Assembly (NCBI GenBank): GCA_036379355.1
Contig: DASVGV010000083.1
Location: 1-64,000 of the forward strand
DNA: 64,000 nt
Reading direction: 5' to 3'
DNA from: CAJCIY01 sp036379355
GTDB taxonomy: Bacteria; Actinomycetota; Actinomycetes; Mycobacteriales; CAJCIY01
Shown: positions 23,757 to 31,624 of the stretch, piece by piece
Numbering within the stretch: position 1 is the first letter of the stretch
Layout: every line of letters starts with the position of its first letter
Position numbers and translations under genes: made by a program
The notes under the pieces: model-generated
Told to the model about the DNA's origin: nothing
Databases searched by the model: none
Seen by the model: only the letters and a program-made list of their open reading frames with translations

Positions 23757-25409
23757 TTACTGGTACGACACCATCATCGGCTTGGGCGTGCGGTCCACCG
23801 TGGCCGCGGGGCTCGCCAGCTGCGGGTCCTGCTTGTAGAAGTTCTTCCAGCCGAACCAGACGCCCGGCGGCGCGGCCCCGACCACCCCGCGCCACGTCGC
23901 CTCCTTGTCCGGCCGCGAACCCTGCCCGTCGGCGTGGATGAGCACGGCCACCTGGTCGTTGCCCGTCTCCAGCTGCGACTCGTGACCCAGCATCGTGAGC
24001 CGGAACTGGTGCAGGACGAGCACCTTCTGGGGGAGGTGAGCGGAGGCGGTGAACGCCGAGAGCCAGTCGAAGACGCGGTTGATCTGGGTGGCGTCGAGCG
24101 AACCGATCTGGTGCAACGGCTGCTGGCCCGGCTGCAGCGCCCACTCGGCGTCGAGGGCGAGGCCCACGTTCGGCCGGGAGAGGAGCGACGCGTACCGCTG
24201 CGCGAGGGCGAGGACGTCCGCCCGGCCCGGCTGCAGGTCGAGGACCACGTACCCGCCGGCGTGGGTGATGGCGTCGACGAACGGCAGCAAGGACTCGGGG
24301 CTGAACTCGTTCACGTAGTCGCCGTCGGCACCCGCCGAGCCGCTCGCCACCGCGGCGATGATCTCGAAGGTGGGGATCACCGGTACGTGGTACAGCGGGG
24401 CGTACCCCGCCGCGAGCTGCTGCGCGCGGGCCACGGACGCCGCGGCGTCCTGGTCGCCGAGGACGCCCAGCGCCGTGTTGCCCGGGTGCCCGTAGAGGGC
24501 GACCAGCGCGCGGCCGGGGAACATCACCTGGCCGCCGCCGGGCAGCTGCACCCCGGTGCGGGCCACCGCGAGCCGCGAGGACAGGGTCCCGGCCGGCCCG
24601 AAGCCCGGCCCGGCCGCCACCACCGGTCCGGCCGGATGCTGCGCCAGCATCTCGATCGCGTGGCCGTCGGTCCGCGGGTCGTCCGAGGTGACTGGGACGA
24701 CCGTCGCGCCGGCCGCACCGGCGCAGGCCGCGACGACCGGTGCCGCCTCGGTCTCGGCGCCGGGAGTGCCCCCGGTGCGGACCAGCACGGTCGTGCGTCG
24801 CAGGGGGGCAGGTGGTCTGGTGGCGGGCAGGGCCGCGATGGCGCGGGCCATCGCGGCCGCGTCGGCCCCTGCGGAGCGGACGACCGTGGCGCCGCCGAAG
24901 GTGCCCCGGTCGGCGTGCCGGACCGATCCGATCACCAGGACGTGGCCGGCGTGCAGCCGCCGTACCTCGGCGGCCGCCGGACCCGGCGCGCCCGGAGCCG
25001 GCGGTGACGCCGTCGCGCCGGCGGGCGGCGGTGCTGCGGCCCTGTCGGACGGCGGCGGCGGGGAGGGTGCATCCGCGAGCAGCAGCGGGGCGCCGAGTCG
25101 CGCTGCCGCCGCGCTGCCGGCGCTGAGCGCGGCCGGGTCGTCCGGCCCGACCACGACGGCCAGCGGCGCGGACGCGAAGAGAGCCTCGCTGACGGCAGCG
25201 GCGATCTGCTGGGGCGTGCTGCCGCGGGCGATCTGGACTCCGTGCGGCGCCGCCACCCGGGCACGGGGAACCGGCGTGGTCACCGGCCCGCTGGGGTCTG
25301 CCGGCGTGGAGTTGCCACCGCAGCCGGCGACCAGGGTGGTCGCGGCGAGGGCGAGAAGAACGAGCAGGAAGGTCGTACGGCGCGTGGTCGGGAGGGAAGC
25401 CGGCCTAAT
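23757..25409 (-). CDS. Lipoprotein with CWB2-like domain, probable AUU start
   Basis: The first standard start (GTG 25283) yields 508 residues without a signal. The same frame continues upstream and encodes RRTTFLLVLLALAATTLVAGCG, a clear lipoprotein signal with lipobox LVAGC. No ATG, GTG or TTG exists there. The best start is ATT at 25409-25407: GAGGTG lies 7 nt upstream and the ATT overlaps the TAG of the preceding gene by 1 nt. That gives 550 residues. The N-terminal half resembles cell-wall-binding repeat 2 (LAVVVGPDDPAALSAGSAAAARLGAPLLLA). The C-terminal half looks like a TIM barrel (HVPVIPTFEII, YVVLDLQPGRAD, VGLALDAEW, KVLVLHQF). Function unknown. Confidence 0.78.
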   Translation of the reverse strand: MRPASLPTTRRTTFLLVLLALAATTLVAGCGGNSTPADPSGPVTTPVPRARVAAPHGVQIARGSTPQQIAAAVSEALFASAPLAVVVGPDDPAALSAGSAAAARLGAPLLLADAPSPPPPSDRAAAPPPAGATASPPAPGAPGPAAAEVRRLHAGHVLVIGSVRHADRGTFGGATVVRSAGADAAAMARAIAALPATRPPAPLRRTTVLVRTGGTPGAETEAAPVVAACAGAAGATVVPVTSDDPRTDGHAIEMLAQHPAGPVVAAGPGFGPAGTLSSRLAVARTGVQLPGGGQVMFPGRALVALYGHPGNTALGVLGDQDAAASVARAQQLAAGYAPLYHVPVIPTFEIIAAVASGSAGADGDYVNEFSPESLLPFVDAITHAGGYVVLDLQPGRADVLALAQRYASLLSRPNVGLALDAEWALQPGQQPLHQIGSLDATQINRVFDWLSAFTASAHLPQKVLVLHQFRLTMLGHESQLETGNDQVAVLIHADGQGSRPDKEATWRGVVGAAPPGVWFGWKNFYKQDPQLASPAATVDRTPKPMMVSYQ

Positions 25410-25887
25410 GAGCGGGCACCTCGAAGGTGCCGACGAGCTCGCCCTTTGCCAGGACGTGCGGGCCGGTGTTGAAGCGGAAGAACGCGTACGTCGCCGAGGT
25501 GTCGAGCCCGGTCCTGTCGACGTCCAGCGCGTAGACCGTGAAGTGGTAGTGGTGGGCGCCGTGGCCGGGCGGTGGCGCCATCCCGCCCCAGCTGCTCTGC
25601 CCCCAGTCGGTGTAGCCCTCGACGCCGCTTTCCGGGTGTCCGCCGAAGCCTTCGGGCAGCGACGTGATCGTGGCCGGGAGGTCGAACAGGACCCAGTGCA
25701 CGAACCCGATGTCGGTCGGCGCGTCGGGGTCGTAGCAGGTCACGGCGTACGACTTGGTGCCCTCGGGCGCACCGGTCCAGGACAGCGCGGGCGAGACGTT
25801 CTGCCCGCCGGCGTAGTCGTGCGCGCACTTCTGCGGGATCGGCTGTCCGGCCTCGAACGTGCTGCTGGTGACGGTGAGATCAGCCAT
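25405..25887 (-). CDS. YbhB/YbcL-family PEBP-like protein (Raf kinase inhibitor-like)
   Basis: A 160-residue phosphatidylethanolamine-binding-protein fold. Conserved ligand-pocket segments are NVSPALSWTGAPEGTKSYAVTCYDPDAP (the DPDAP loop), GFVHWVLFDLP and the GHGAHHYHFTVYALD strand. There is no signal peptide, so it is cytosolic. Bacterial members have no firmly assigned role. ATG 25887 is chosen because TAGGAT sits 7 nt before it, implying a leaderless mRNA. Its promoter overlaps the upstream region of divergent hemL. The stop overlaps the proposed AUU start of the lipoprotein gene, so the two may be coupled. Confidence 0.88.
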   Translation of the reverse strand: MADLTVTSSTFEAGQPIPQKCAHDYAGGQNVSPALSWTGAPEGTKSYAVTCYDPDAPTDIGFVHWVLFDLPATITSLPEGFGGHPESGVEGYTDWGQSSWGGMAPPPGHGAHHYHFTVYALDVDRTGLDTSATYAFFRFNTGPHVLAKGELVGTFEVPAH

Positions 25888-25894
25888 GGCGACC

Positions 25895-25900
25895 ATCCTA
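25895..25900 (-). promoter_or_regulatory. -10 box TAGGAT, leaderless promoter of PEBP-like gene
   Basis: On the reverse strand TAGGAT is 7 nt from ATG 25887-25885, with no ribosome-binding site. Confidence 0.6.
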
Positions 25901-25924
25901 CGGAGGCTGTGGAACGCTGGCGGT

Positions 25925-27235
25925 GTGACCGCCTCCGACGATCTGTTCGCCCGGGCGGCCGCGATCGTGCCCGGCGGTGTCAACTCACCGGTGCGTGCGT
26001 TCGGCGCCGTCGGCGGCGCGCCGCGGTTCATCGACCGCGGGCACGGCCCGTATGTCGTCGACGTGGACGGCCGCGAGTACGTGGACCTCGTCTGCTCGTG
26101 GGGACCGCTCCTGCTCGGTCACGCCCACCCCGCCGTCGTCGACGCCGTGCGGGCGGCCGTCGCGAAGGGCACGTCGTTCGGCATGCCGTCCGCGGGTGAG
26201 GTGGTTCTGGCTGAGGAGATCCTGGCGAGAGTGCCTGCGGCGCAGAGCATCCGACTGGTCAACAGCGGTACGGAAGCCACCATGAGTGCCGTGCGACTGG
26301 CCCGCGGCTTCACCGGGCGGCCGGTCGTGGTGAAGTTCGCCGGCTGCTACCACGGCCACGTCGACGCGCTCCTGGCCGCCGCCGGATCCGGCGTCGCCAC
26401 CTTCGCCAGCCCGGACACGGCCGGCGTGACCGGTACGGAGACCGCCGCCACGATCGTGCTGCCGTACAACGACGCCGCCGCCGTCGAGGCGGCGTTCGCC
26501 GCGCACGGCGACGAGATCGCCTGCGTCATCACCGAGGCGGTGCCGGCCAACATGGGCGTGGTCCCGCCGGCGCCCGGCTTCAACCGCTTCCTGCGCGAGG
26601 TGACGGCGCGGCACGGCGCCCTGCTGGTGCTGGACGAGGTGCTGACCGGCTTCCGGTGCTCGCCCGCGGGCTGGTGGGGAGTGGAGGGGCGTACCGAGGG
26701 CTGGGCGCCGGACCTGTTCACCTTCGGCAAGGTGATGGGGGGCGGGCTGCCTGCGGCGGCGTTCGGCGGTCGCGCCGAGGTCATGGACCGCCTCGCCCCG
26801 TCCGGGCCCGTCTATCAGGCCGGCACGTTGTCGGGGAACCCGCTCGCGACGGCGGCAGGGCTCGCGACCTTGCGGGCCGCCGGCCCCGACGTCTACGCGA
26901 CCGTCGACGCCCGTTCCGCCGAGGTCGCCACCCTGACCGGGGCCGCGCTCGACGCTGCCGGCGTCCCGTACCGGCTCCAGCGTGCCGCCTCGCTGTTCTC
27001 GTTCTTCTGGAACGACGGCAGCGAGGTCGCCGACTTCGACGCCGCGCGGCGCCAGAGCAGCGCACGCTATGCGGCGTTCTTCCACGCCATGCTGGACGGC
27101 GGCGTGCACCTGCCGCCGAGCGCGTTCGAGGCGTGGTTCGTGTCGTCGGCGCACGATGACGCCGCGATCGAACGGATCGCAGGGGCGCTGCCCGCGGCGG
27201 CCCGGGCCGCCGCGTCGGTCGAGGAGGCTTCATGA
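25925..27235 (+). CDS. hemL: Glutamate-1-semialdehyde 2,1-aminomutase
   Basis: A 436-residue PLP enzyme converting glutamate-1-semialdehyde to 5-aminolevulinate, the step after HemA. It has IVPGGVNSPVRAF, LVNSGTEATMSAVRLARG, FAGCYHGHVDALL, VLDEVLTGFR and the Schiff-base lysine in FTFGKVMGGGLP; YQAGTLSGNPLA closes the site. GTG 25925 matches the family N-terminus. It overlaps the following phosphatase gene (ATGA). The separate promoter suggests independent control from the Rex-governed hemACDB. Confidence 0.95.
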   Translation: MTASDDLFARAAAIVPGGVNSPVRAFGAVGGAPRFIDRGHGPYVVDVDGREYVDLVCSWGPLLLGHAHPAVVDAVRAAVAKGTSFGMPSAGEVVLAEEILARVPAAQSIRLVNSGTEATMSAVRLARGFTGRPVVVKFAGCYHGHVDALLAAAGSGVATFASPDTAGVTGTETAATIVLPYNDAAAVEAAFAAHGDEIACVITEAVPANMGVVPPAPGFNRFLREVTARHGALLVLDEVLTGFRCSPAGWWGVEGRTEGWAPDLFTFGKVMGGGLPAAAFGGRAEVMDRLAPSGPVYQAGTLSGNPLATAAGLATLRAAGPDVYATVDARSAEVATLTGAALDAAGVPYRLQRAASLFSFFWNDGSEVADFDAARRQSSARYAAFFHAMLDGGVHLPPSAFEAWFVSSAHDDAAIERIAGALPAAARAAASVEEAS

Positions 27236-27870
27236 CCCGCACCACCGTGCATCTGCTGCGGCACGGGGAGGTGGAGAACCCGGACAAGATCCTCTACGGC
27301 ACCTTGCCCGGCTTCTTCCTGTCCGTCGCCGGCCAGGAGATGGCCAGGGCCGCGGCCGGGTGGTTCGCGGGGCGGGACGTACGGGGGATCTACTCCAGCC
27401 CGCTGGAGCGAGCGCGGCAGACGGCCGAGCCGCTGGAGGCCCTGTTCGGGGTGGCAGCGGTCGTGGAGCCGCGCGTCATCGAGAGCGCGAACGTCTTCGA
27501 GGGCAGCTACGTGGGCGTGGGCGACGGTGTCCTGGCACGGCCGTCGACCTACCGCTACCTGGTGAACCCGTTCCGCCCGTCCTGGGGGGAGCCGTACGCG
27601 CAGATTGCCGACCGAGTGCTCGCGGCGGTGGACGACGCACGGGCCGCCCACGCGGGGCACGAGGCGGTCATCGTCACCCACCAGCTGCCGGTGGTCTGCG
27701 CGCGCCGGCGCGTCGAGGGCGTCCACCTGTGGCACCACCCCGGGCATCGGCGCTGCGCCCTGGCGTCCGTGACCAGCCTCGGGTTCGACGGCGACCGCAT
27801 CGTCCGCGTCGGGTACGTCGAGCCCGCCGCCCGGATCCCGGTCACCCAGGAGGCCGCCGTCGGTGCCTGA
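27232..27870 (+). CDS. Histidine phosphatase family protein (phosphoglycerate mutase-like)
   Basis: A 212-residue branch-1 histidine phosphatase. The catalytic RHG is in LLRHGEVEN near the N-terminus, YSSPLERARQTAEP follows, and the second His is in VIVTHQLPV. Present between hemL and resA in mycobacteria too (Rv0525). The substrate is unknown; a true glycolytic mutase is unlikely given sequence and context. It overlaps hemL by 4 nt. Confidence 0.88.
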   Translation: MTRTTVHLLRHGEVENPDKILYGTLPGFFLSVAGQEMARAAAGWFAGRDVRGIYSSPLERARQTAEPLEALFGVAAVVEPRVIESANVFEGSYVGVGDGVLARPSTYRYLVNPFRPSWGEPYAQIADRVLAAVDDARAAHAGHEAVIVTHQLPVVCARRRVEGVHLWHHPGHRRCALASVTSLGFDGDRIVRVGYVEPAARIPVTQEAAVGA

Positions 27871-27873
27871 CCC

Positions 27874-28533
27874 TCAGGCCATGGCGGCCCGAATGACGGG
27901 AACCAGCAGGTCGGCGATCACCGCGTAGCCGTGTGGCGTCGGATGGACGCCGTCCCCGCCGAGGTTGCCCGGGGCGACCCGCCCGCCGGGCGCGAGAGTC
28001 GCGTGGACGTCCGCGAGCAGTGCCCCGTGCCGCTCTGCGACAGCAGGAATGCCCGCGTTCAGGTCCGCCACCGACGGGGATCCGTAGAGCGCGCCGCCCC
28101 GGCCGATGGGTGGCACCGACCAGACGACCACGCGGGCGCCGGTGGCGGCGAGCGACGACACCAGAGCCTCGAACCGGCAGAGCGCGTCGGCCGCGAAGGC
28201 CGCCCGCTCGTCGTCGTCGAACTCGTCGTACCGCTGGTGGAACGGCCGTCCGGGCGCCCACCGCTGGATCACGTCGTTCGACCCGCCCTGCACGACGGCG
28301 ACATCGGCGCGCGGACCGCCGGCCACCAGCGTCGCGATCTCGTCCAGCCGCCAGCCGGGGTGGCCGTCGTGCCGCGTCTCGCGCTGGCCCGGGGCGGCGT
28401 TCGCGGTCGAGGAGCCCAGCCAGGTGAGTGCCGGCAGCGCGTCGGCGACCCGGGCCCGCCAGCCACCGGCGGTATCGGCGGGCCAGCTCACGCCGTAGGT
28501 CAGCGAGTCGCCCAGCGCCCAGATCGTGGCCAT
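27874..28533 (-). CDS. SGNH/GDSL hydrolase
   Basis: A 219-residue esterase-type protein with block I IWALGDSLTYG (Ser nucleophile), block III VVQGGSNDV, and block V DGVHPTPHGYAVIA supplying the Asp-His pair. No signal peptide is seen, so it is probably cytosolic. ATG 28533 has GAGAAGG about 10 nt upstream. It converges with the phosphatase gene (3 nt apart). It is divergent from resA, sharing a 93-bp promoter region. Substrate unknown. Confidence 0.88.
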   Translation of the reverse strand: MATIWALGDSLTYGVSWPADTAGGWRARVADALPALTWLGSSTANAAPGQRETRHDGHPGWRLDEIATLVAGGPRADVAVVQGGSNDVIQRWAPGRPFHQRYDEFDDDERAAFAADALCRFEALVSSLAATGARVVVWSVPPIGRGGALYGSPSVADLNAGIPAVAERHGALLADVHATLAPGGRVAPGNLGGDGVHPTPHGYAVIADLLVPVIRAAMA

Positions 28534-28614
28534 CGCCGCCACCTTCTCGCAGGCCGGCGTGCCCGGCTGGAACTGCCCTGAGGCGCTCACCGGGCACGGC
28601 CCGACACAGGCGCG

Positions 28615-28620
28615 GATACT
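28615..28620 (+). promoter_or_regulatory. -10 box GATACT, leaderless promoter of the cytochrome c maturation operon
   Basis: GATACT is followed by 6 nt and GTG 28627. It would drive the four-gene resA-ccdA-resB-ccsB run. Confidence 0.5.
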
Positions 28621-28626
28621 GGCCCG

Positions 28627-29211
28627 GTGTCTCGCCGCCCCCGCCGCGCCGCGCTCGTCGTGGCCGCTGCGTTGGCGGCGCTGGGGATCGCGGCCTGCAG
28701 CAGCACCACGACCACGCAGGGACCGGCCGGGAACGGCGACGGCTTCATCGCCGGATCCGCGGGCGGCGGCGAGCTGTCCACGCGCGTCCCGGCGCCCGCG
28801 CTGTCGGGCCCCAGCGTGACGGGTCAGGGCACCTTGTCCCTCGCCCAGTACGTCGGGAAGGTCGTGGTGGTCAACTTCTACGCCAGCTGGTGCTCCCCGT
28901 GCCGGGCCGAGACACCGATCCTCGTGGCCGCCGCCGAGGCGCACCCGACCGTGCAGTTCCTCGGCGTCCTGTTCGAGGACACGCCGGCGAACGGGCTCGC
29001 GTTCCGCCGGAGCTTCGGCGTCACCTATCCGAGCATCGTCGACCGCAACGGTGTCGACCTCGCGAAGTTCAAGAACGTCAACCCGTCCGCTGTCCCCGAC
29101 ACCTTCGTGATCGACAAGAGCGGCAAGATCGCCGCCAAGTACGTCGGAGGCCTCAAGGATGCGGCGGCGTTCGGCGCGGTGCTCACGCGGCTGGAAGCCG
29201 AACCGGCGTGA
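28627..29211 (+). CDS. resA: ResA-like thiol-disulfide oxidoreductase lipoprotein
   Basis: A 194-residue extracytoplasmic thioredoxin. A signal with a basic RRPRR n-region ends in lipobox LGIAAC, anchoring it to the membrane. The redox motif is FYASWCSPCRAETP, and the C-terminal strand has VPDTFVIDKSGKI. It keeps apocytochrome c haem-binding cysteines reduced, receiving electrons from CcdA encoded next. It overlaps ccdA by 4 nt (GTGA). Confidence 0.92.
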   Translation: MSRRPRRAALVVAAALAALGIAACSSTTTTQGPAGNGDGFIAGSAGGGELSTRVPAPALSGPSVTGQGTLSLAQYVGKVVVVNFYASWCSPCRAETPILVAAAEAHPTVQFLGVLFEDTPANGLAFRRSFGVTYPSIVDRNGVDLAKFKNVNPSAVPDTFVIDKSGKIAAKYVGGLKDAAAFGAVLTRLEAEPA

Positions 29212-29969
29212 GCGCCGTCACCGGGCCGTTCGTGCTCGCCGCCCCCGTCGCTCTCGCGGCCGGAGCCGTCTCGTTCCTGTCACCGTGCGTGCTGCCGTTG
29301 GTCCCCGGCTACCTGTCGTACGTCACCGGCATGTCCGGAGCCGACATCGGCGCCGAGGTGCGGACGCGCCGCTCACTGCGCAGCCGCACCGTCCTCGGCG
29401 CGCTGCTGTTCGTGCTGGGCTTCTCTCTGATCTTCGTCGCGTACGGCTCGTTCTTCGGGGGGCTGGGCGACGCCCTCGCGGTGCATCGCCGGGTGCTCCA
29501 GCAGGTCTTCGGCGTGATCACGATCCTGCTCGGGGTGGTGTTCTCCGGGCTCCTCGGCGCGGTGCCCCTGCTGAACCGCGAGGTACGCCCCCACCGGTTG
29601 CCGCGCGCCGGCTTGGCGGGCGCGCCGGTGCTGGGCGCATTGTTCGGCCTCGGCTGGACGCCCTGCATCGGACCGACGCTCGCGGCCGTGCAGGGCCTGG
29701 CGCTCTCGACGTCGACGGCGACAGCCGGGCGCGGGGCACTGCTGACCCTGTTCTACTGCGCCGGCCTCGGCCTGCCCTTCCTGGCGGTCGCCCTCGCCTT
29801 CCGCCAGACGATGGGCGTGCTCGCGGTGGTCCGGCGGCACAACGGCGTGGTCATGGCGGTCGGCGGTCTGCTGCTCATCGCGGTGGGCGTGGCCGAGCTC
29901 TCCGGCCTCTACCAGACCTGGGTGAACCATCTGCAGAGCGTCACCAGCGGCTTCACCCCGGGGTTGTAG
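29208..29969 (+). CDS. ccdA: Cytochrome c biogenesis transmembrane thiol transporter CcdA
   Basis: A 253-residue six-helix membrane protein that carries reducing equivalents from cytosolic thioredoxin to ResA. The two redox cysteines sit in FLSPCVLPLVPGYLSY (helix 1) and FGLGWTPCIGPTL (helix 4), each next to a proline, as in characterised CcdA. GTG 29208 overlaps the resA stop. Followed after 2 nt by resB. Confidence 0.93.
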   Translation: MSAVTGPFVLAAPVALAAGAVSFLSPCVLPLVPGYLSYVTGMSGADIGAEVRTRRSLRSRTVLGALLFVLGFSLIFVAYGSFFGGLGDALAVHRRVLQQVFGVITILLGVVFSGLLGAVPLLNREVRPHRLPRAGLAGAPVLGALFGLGWTPCIGPTLAAVQGLALSTSTATAGRGALLTLFYCAGLGLPFLAVALAFRQTMGVLAVVRRHNGVVMAVGGLLLIAVGVAELSGLYQTWVNHLQSVTSGFTPGL

Positions 29970-29971
29970 CG

Positions 29972-31624
29972 ATGTCGATCGACACCGAGCAGCTGTCCAC
30001 CCAGCCGGCGCCGCCGCCGCAGCGGCCGGCCCACCAGCGCCCGCTCGCCACCCTGCGCCGCGGCTGGCGCGTCCTCACCTCGATGCGGACGGCGCTGCTG
30101 CTGCTCACGCTGCTGGCGGCGGCCGCCATCCCGGGGAGCCTGATCCCGCAGCACTCGCTGGCCCCCAGCGCGGTTGCCCGCTTCCAGCAGAAGCACCCGA
30201 CGCTGGCTCCGATCTACGCCAAGTTCGACCTGTTCGACGTCTTTCACGCCCCGTGGTTCGCGGCGATCTACGCGCTGCTGTTCATCTCGCTCATCGGGTG
30301 TGTCATCCCGCGCATCCGGCTGCACGTGCGCGCGCTGCTCCGCCGGCCGCCGGCCGCCCCGCGCAACCTCGCCCGACTGCCGCAGTCCGCTCGCTGGGAG
30401 ACCGACCTGCCCGTCGATCAGGTGGTCGCCGCCGCCGCGCGGACCTTGCGGCGCAGGCGGTTCCGCGTGGCCACCGACACCACGACCCTCGCCGCCGAGA
30501 AGGGCTATCTCCGCGAGTCGGGAAACCTGCTGTTCCACGTCGCGCTGCTGTTCCTTCTGGTTGCCATCGGGGTCGGGTCCATGTTCGGGTACCAGGGGTC
30601 GAAGCTGCTCCTGGACGGCAGCACGTTCACCAACTCGAACCTGCTGTACGACACGTACAAGCCGGGGGCGCTCACCAGTCCGAGCGACCTGGACCCGTTC
30701 CAGGTCACGCTGCACCAGTTCAAGGCCACGTACCAGCCGGACGGCTCGGCCGCCACGTTCAACGCGTACGTGACGGCGAAGACCGCCAGCGGGCAGGTCT
30801 CGACGCACGACCTGCGGGTGAACCACCCGCTGTCGTTCGGGCACACCAACGTCTACCTCATCGGCCACGGCTACGCCCTGCACGTCGTGCTGCGCGACGC
30901 GAAGGGCAACATCTGGCACGAGGAGACCGTGCCGTGCATCCCGCAGGACCTGGTCAACTACCTCAGCCAGTGCGTGGTCAAGGCTCCGGACACCGGCGCG
31001 ATGACGACCCGGAAGGTGTCCGATCCGCAGACCGGCCAGACCGCCGAGGTTCCGGCGCCCCTGCAGTACGGCTTCCTCATCACGTTCGTGCCGACCGCGG
31101 TGATCACCAATCTGGGCGTGCAGAGCGCCTTCCCGGCGCCCGACAACCCGCGGGCGATCGTCACCGCGTACACGGGCAACCTCGGGGTCAACTCCGGTGT
31201 GCCGCAGTCGGTCTACGACCTGAACACCACCGGTATGACGCCGCTGCCGATCCCGCTGGACAAGCAGTTCGTCACGCCCGGTCCGTCGAGCGCCAAGATC
31301 CCGCTGTCGCAGGGGTTCACCCTCCAGATCACCGGCTACACCCAGTGGGCCTCGCTCCAGGTGAAGGACGACCCCGCCAAGGGGTGGGCGCTCGTCGCCG
31401 CGATCCTGCTGATCTCCGGCCTGTTGCTGTCGCTGCGGGTGCGCCGCCGGCGTGTCTGGCTGCGCGCGACGCCCACGGCGGCCGGTCGTACCATCGTCGA
31501 GGCCGGTGGCCTGGCCCGCACGGACGCTGACGACTTCGCCCGCGAGTTCCCCACGCTCGTGGGCCGCCTCGCCGCAGAGATCCGACCCGCAGCGCGAGAG
31601 GACCCCGAATGCCCGTCGACCTGA
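29972..31624 (+). CDS. resB: Cytochrome c biogenesis protein ResB (Ccs1)
   Basis: A 550-residue system II subunit that with CcsB handles haem for ligation to apocytochrome c. The N-terminus is Pro-rich. Helix LTSMRTALLLLTLLAAAAIPGS is followed by SLIPQHS, a second helix near LLFISLIGCVIPR, a third in LLFHVALLFLLVAIGVGS, a large extracytoplasmic domain (about 210-490), and a last helix near WALVAAILLISGLLLSLRV. The Ile-Pro-Gln loop and RESGNLLFH segments are typical. ATG 29972 follows the ccdA stop closely. It overlaps ccsB by 16 nt. Confidence 0.93.
   Translation: MSIDTEQLSTQPAPPPQRPAHQRPLATLRRGWRVLTSMRTALLLLTLLAAAAIPGSLIPQHSLAPSAVARFQQKHPTLAPIYAKFDLFDVFHAPWFAAIYALLFISLIGCVIPRIRLHVRALLRRPPAAPRNLARLPQSARWETDLPVDQVVAAAARTLRRRRFRVATDTTTLAAEKGYLRESGNLLFHVALLFLLVAIGVGSMFGYQGSKLLLDGSTFTNSNLLYDTYKPGALTSPSDLDPFQVTLHQFKATYQPDGSAATFNAYVTAKTASGQVSTHDLRVNHPLSFGHTNVYLIGHGYALHVVLRDAKGNIWHEETVPCIPQDLVNYLSQCVVKAPDTGAMTTRKVSDPQTGQTAEVPAPLQYGFLITFVPTAVITNLGVQSAFPAPDNPRAIVTAYTGNLGVNSGVPQSVYDLNTTGMTPLPIPLDKQFVTPGPSSAKIPLSQGFTLQITGYTQWASLQVKDDPAKGWALVAAILLISGLLLSLRVRRRRVWLRATPTAAGRTIVEAGGLARTDADDFAREFPTLVGRLAAEIRPAAREDPECPST

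Noticed and set aside
27232..27870. Glycolytic phosphoglycerate mutase
   Set aside because: Catalytic histidines fit the broad histidine phosphatase family, but context between hemL and resA and overall sequence do not support GpmA.
29159..29971. Upstream in-frame extension of ResB over ccdA
   Set aside because: The extension overlaps ccdA in another frame and is Arg/Pro-rich; ATG 29972 directly after the ccdA stop gives the family N-terminus.
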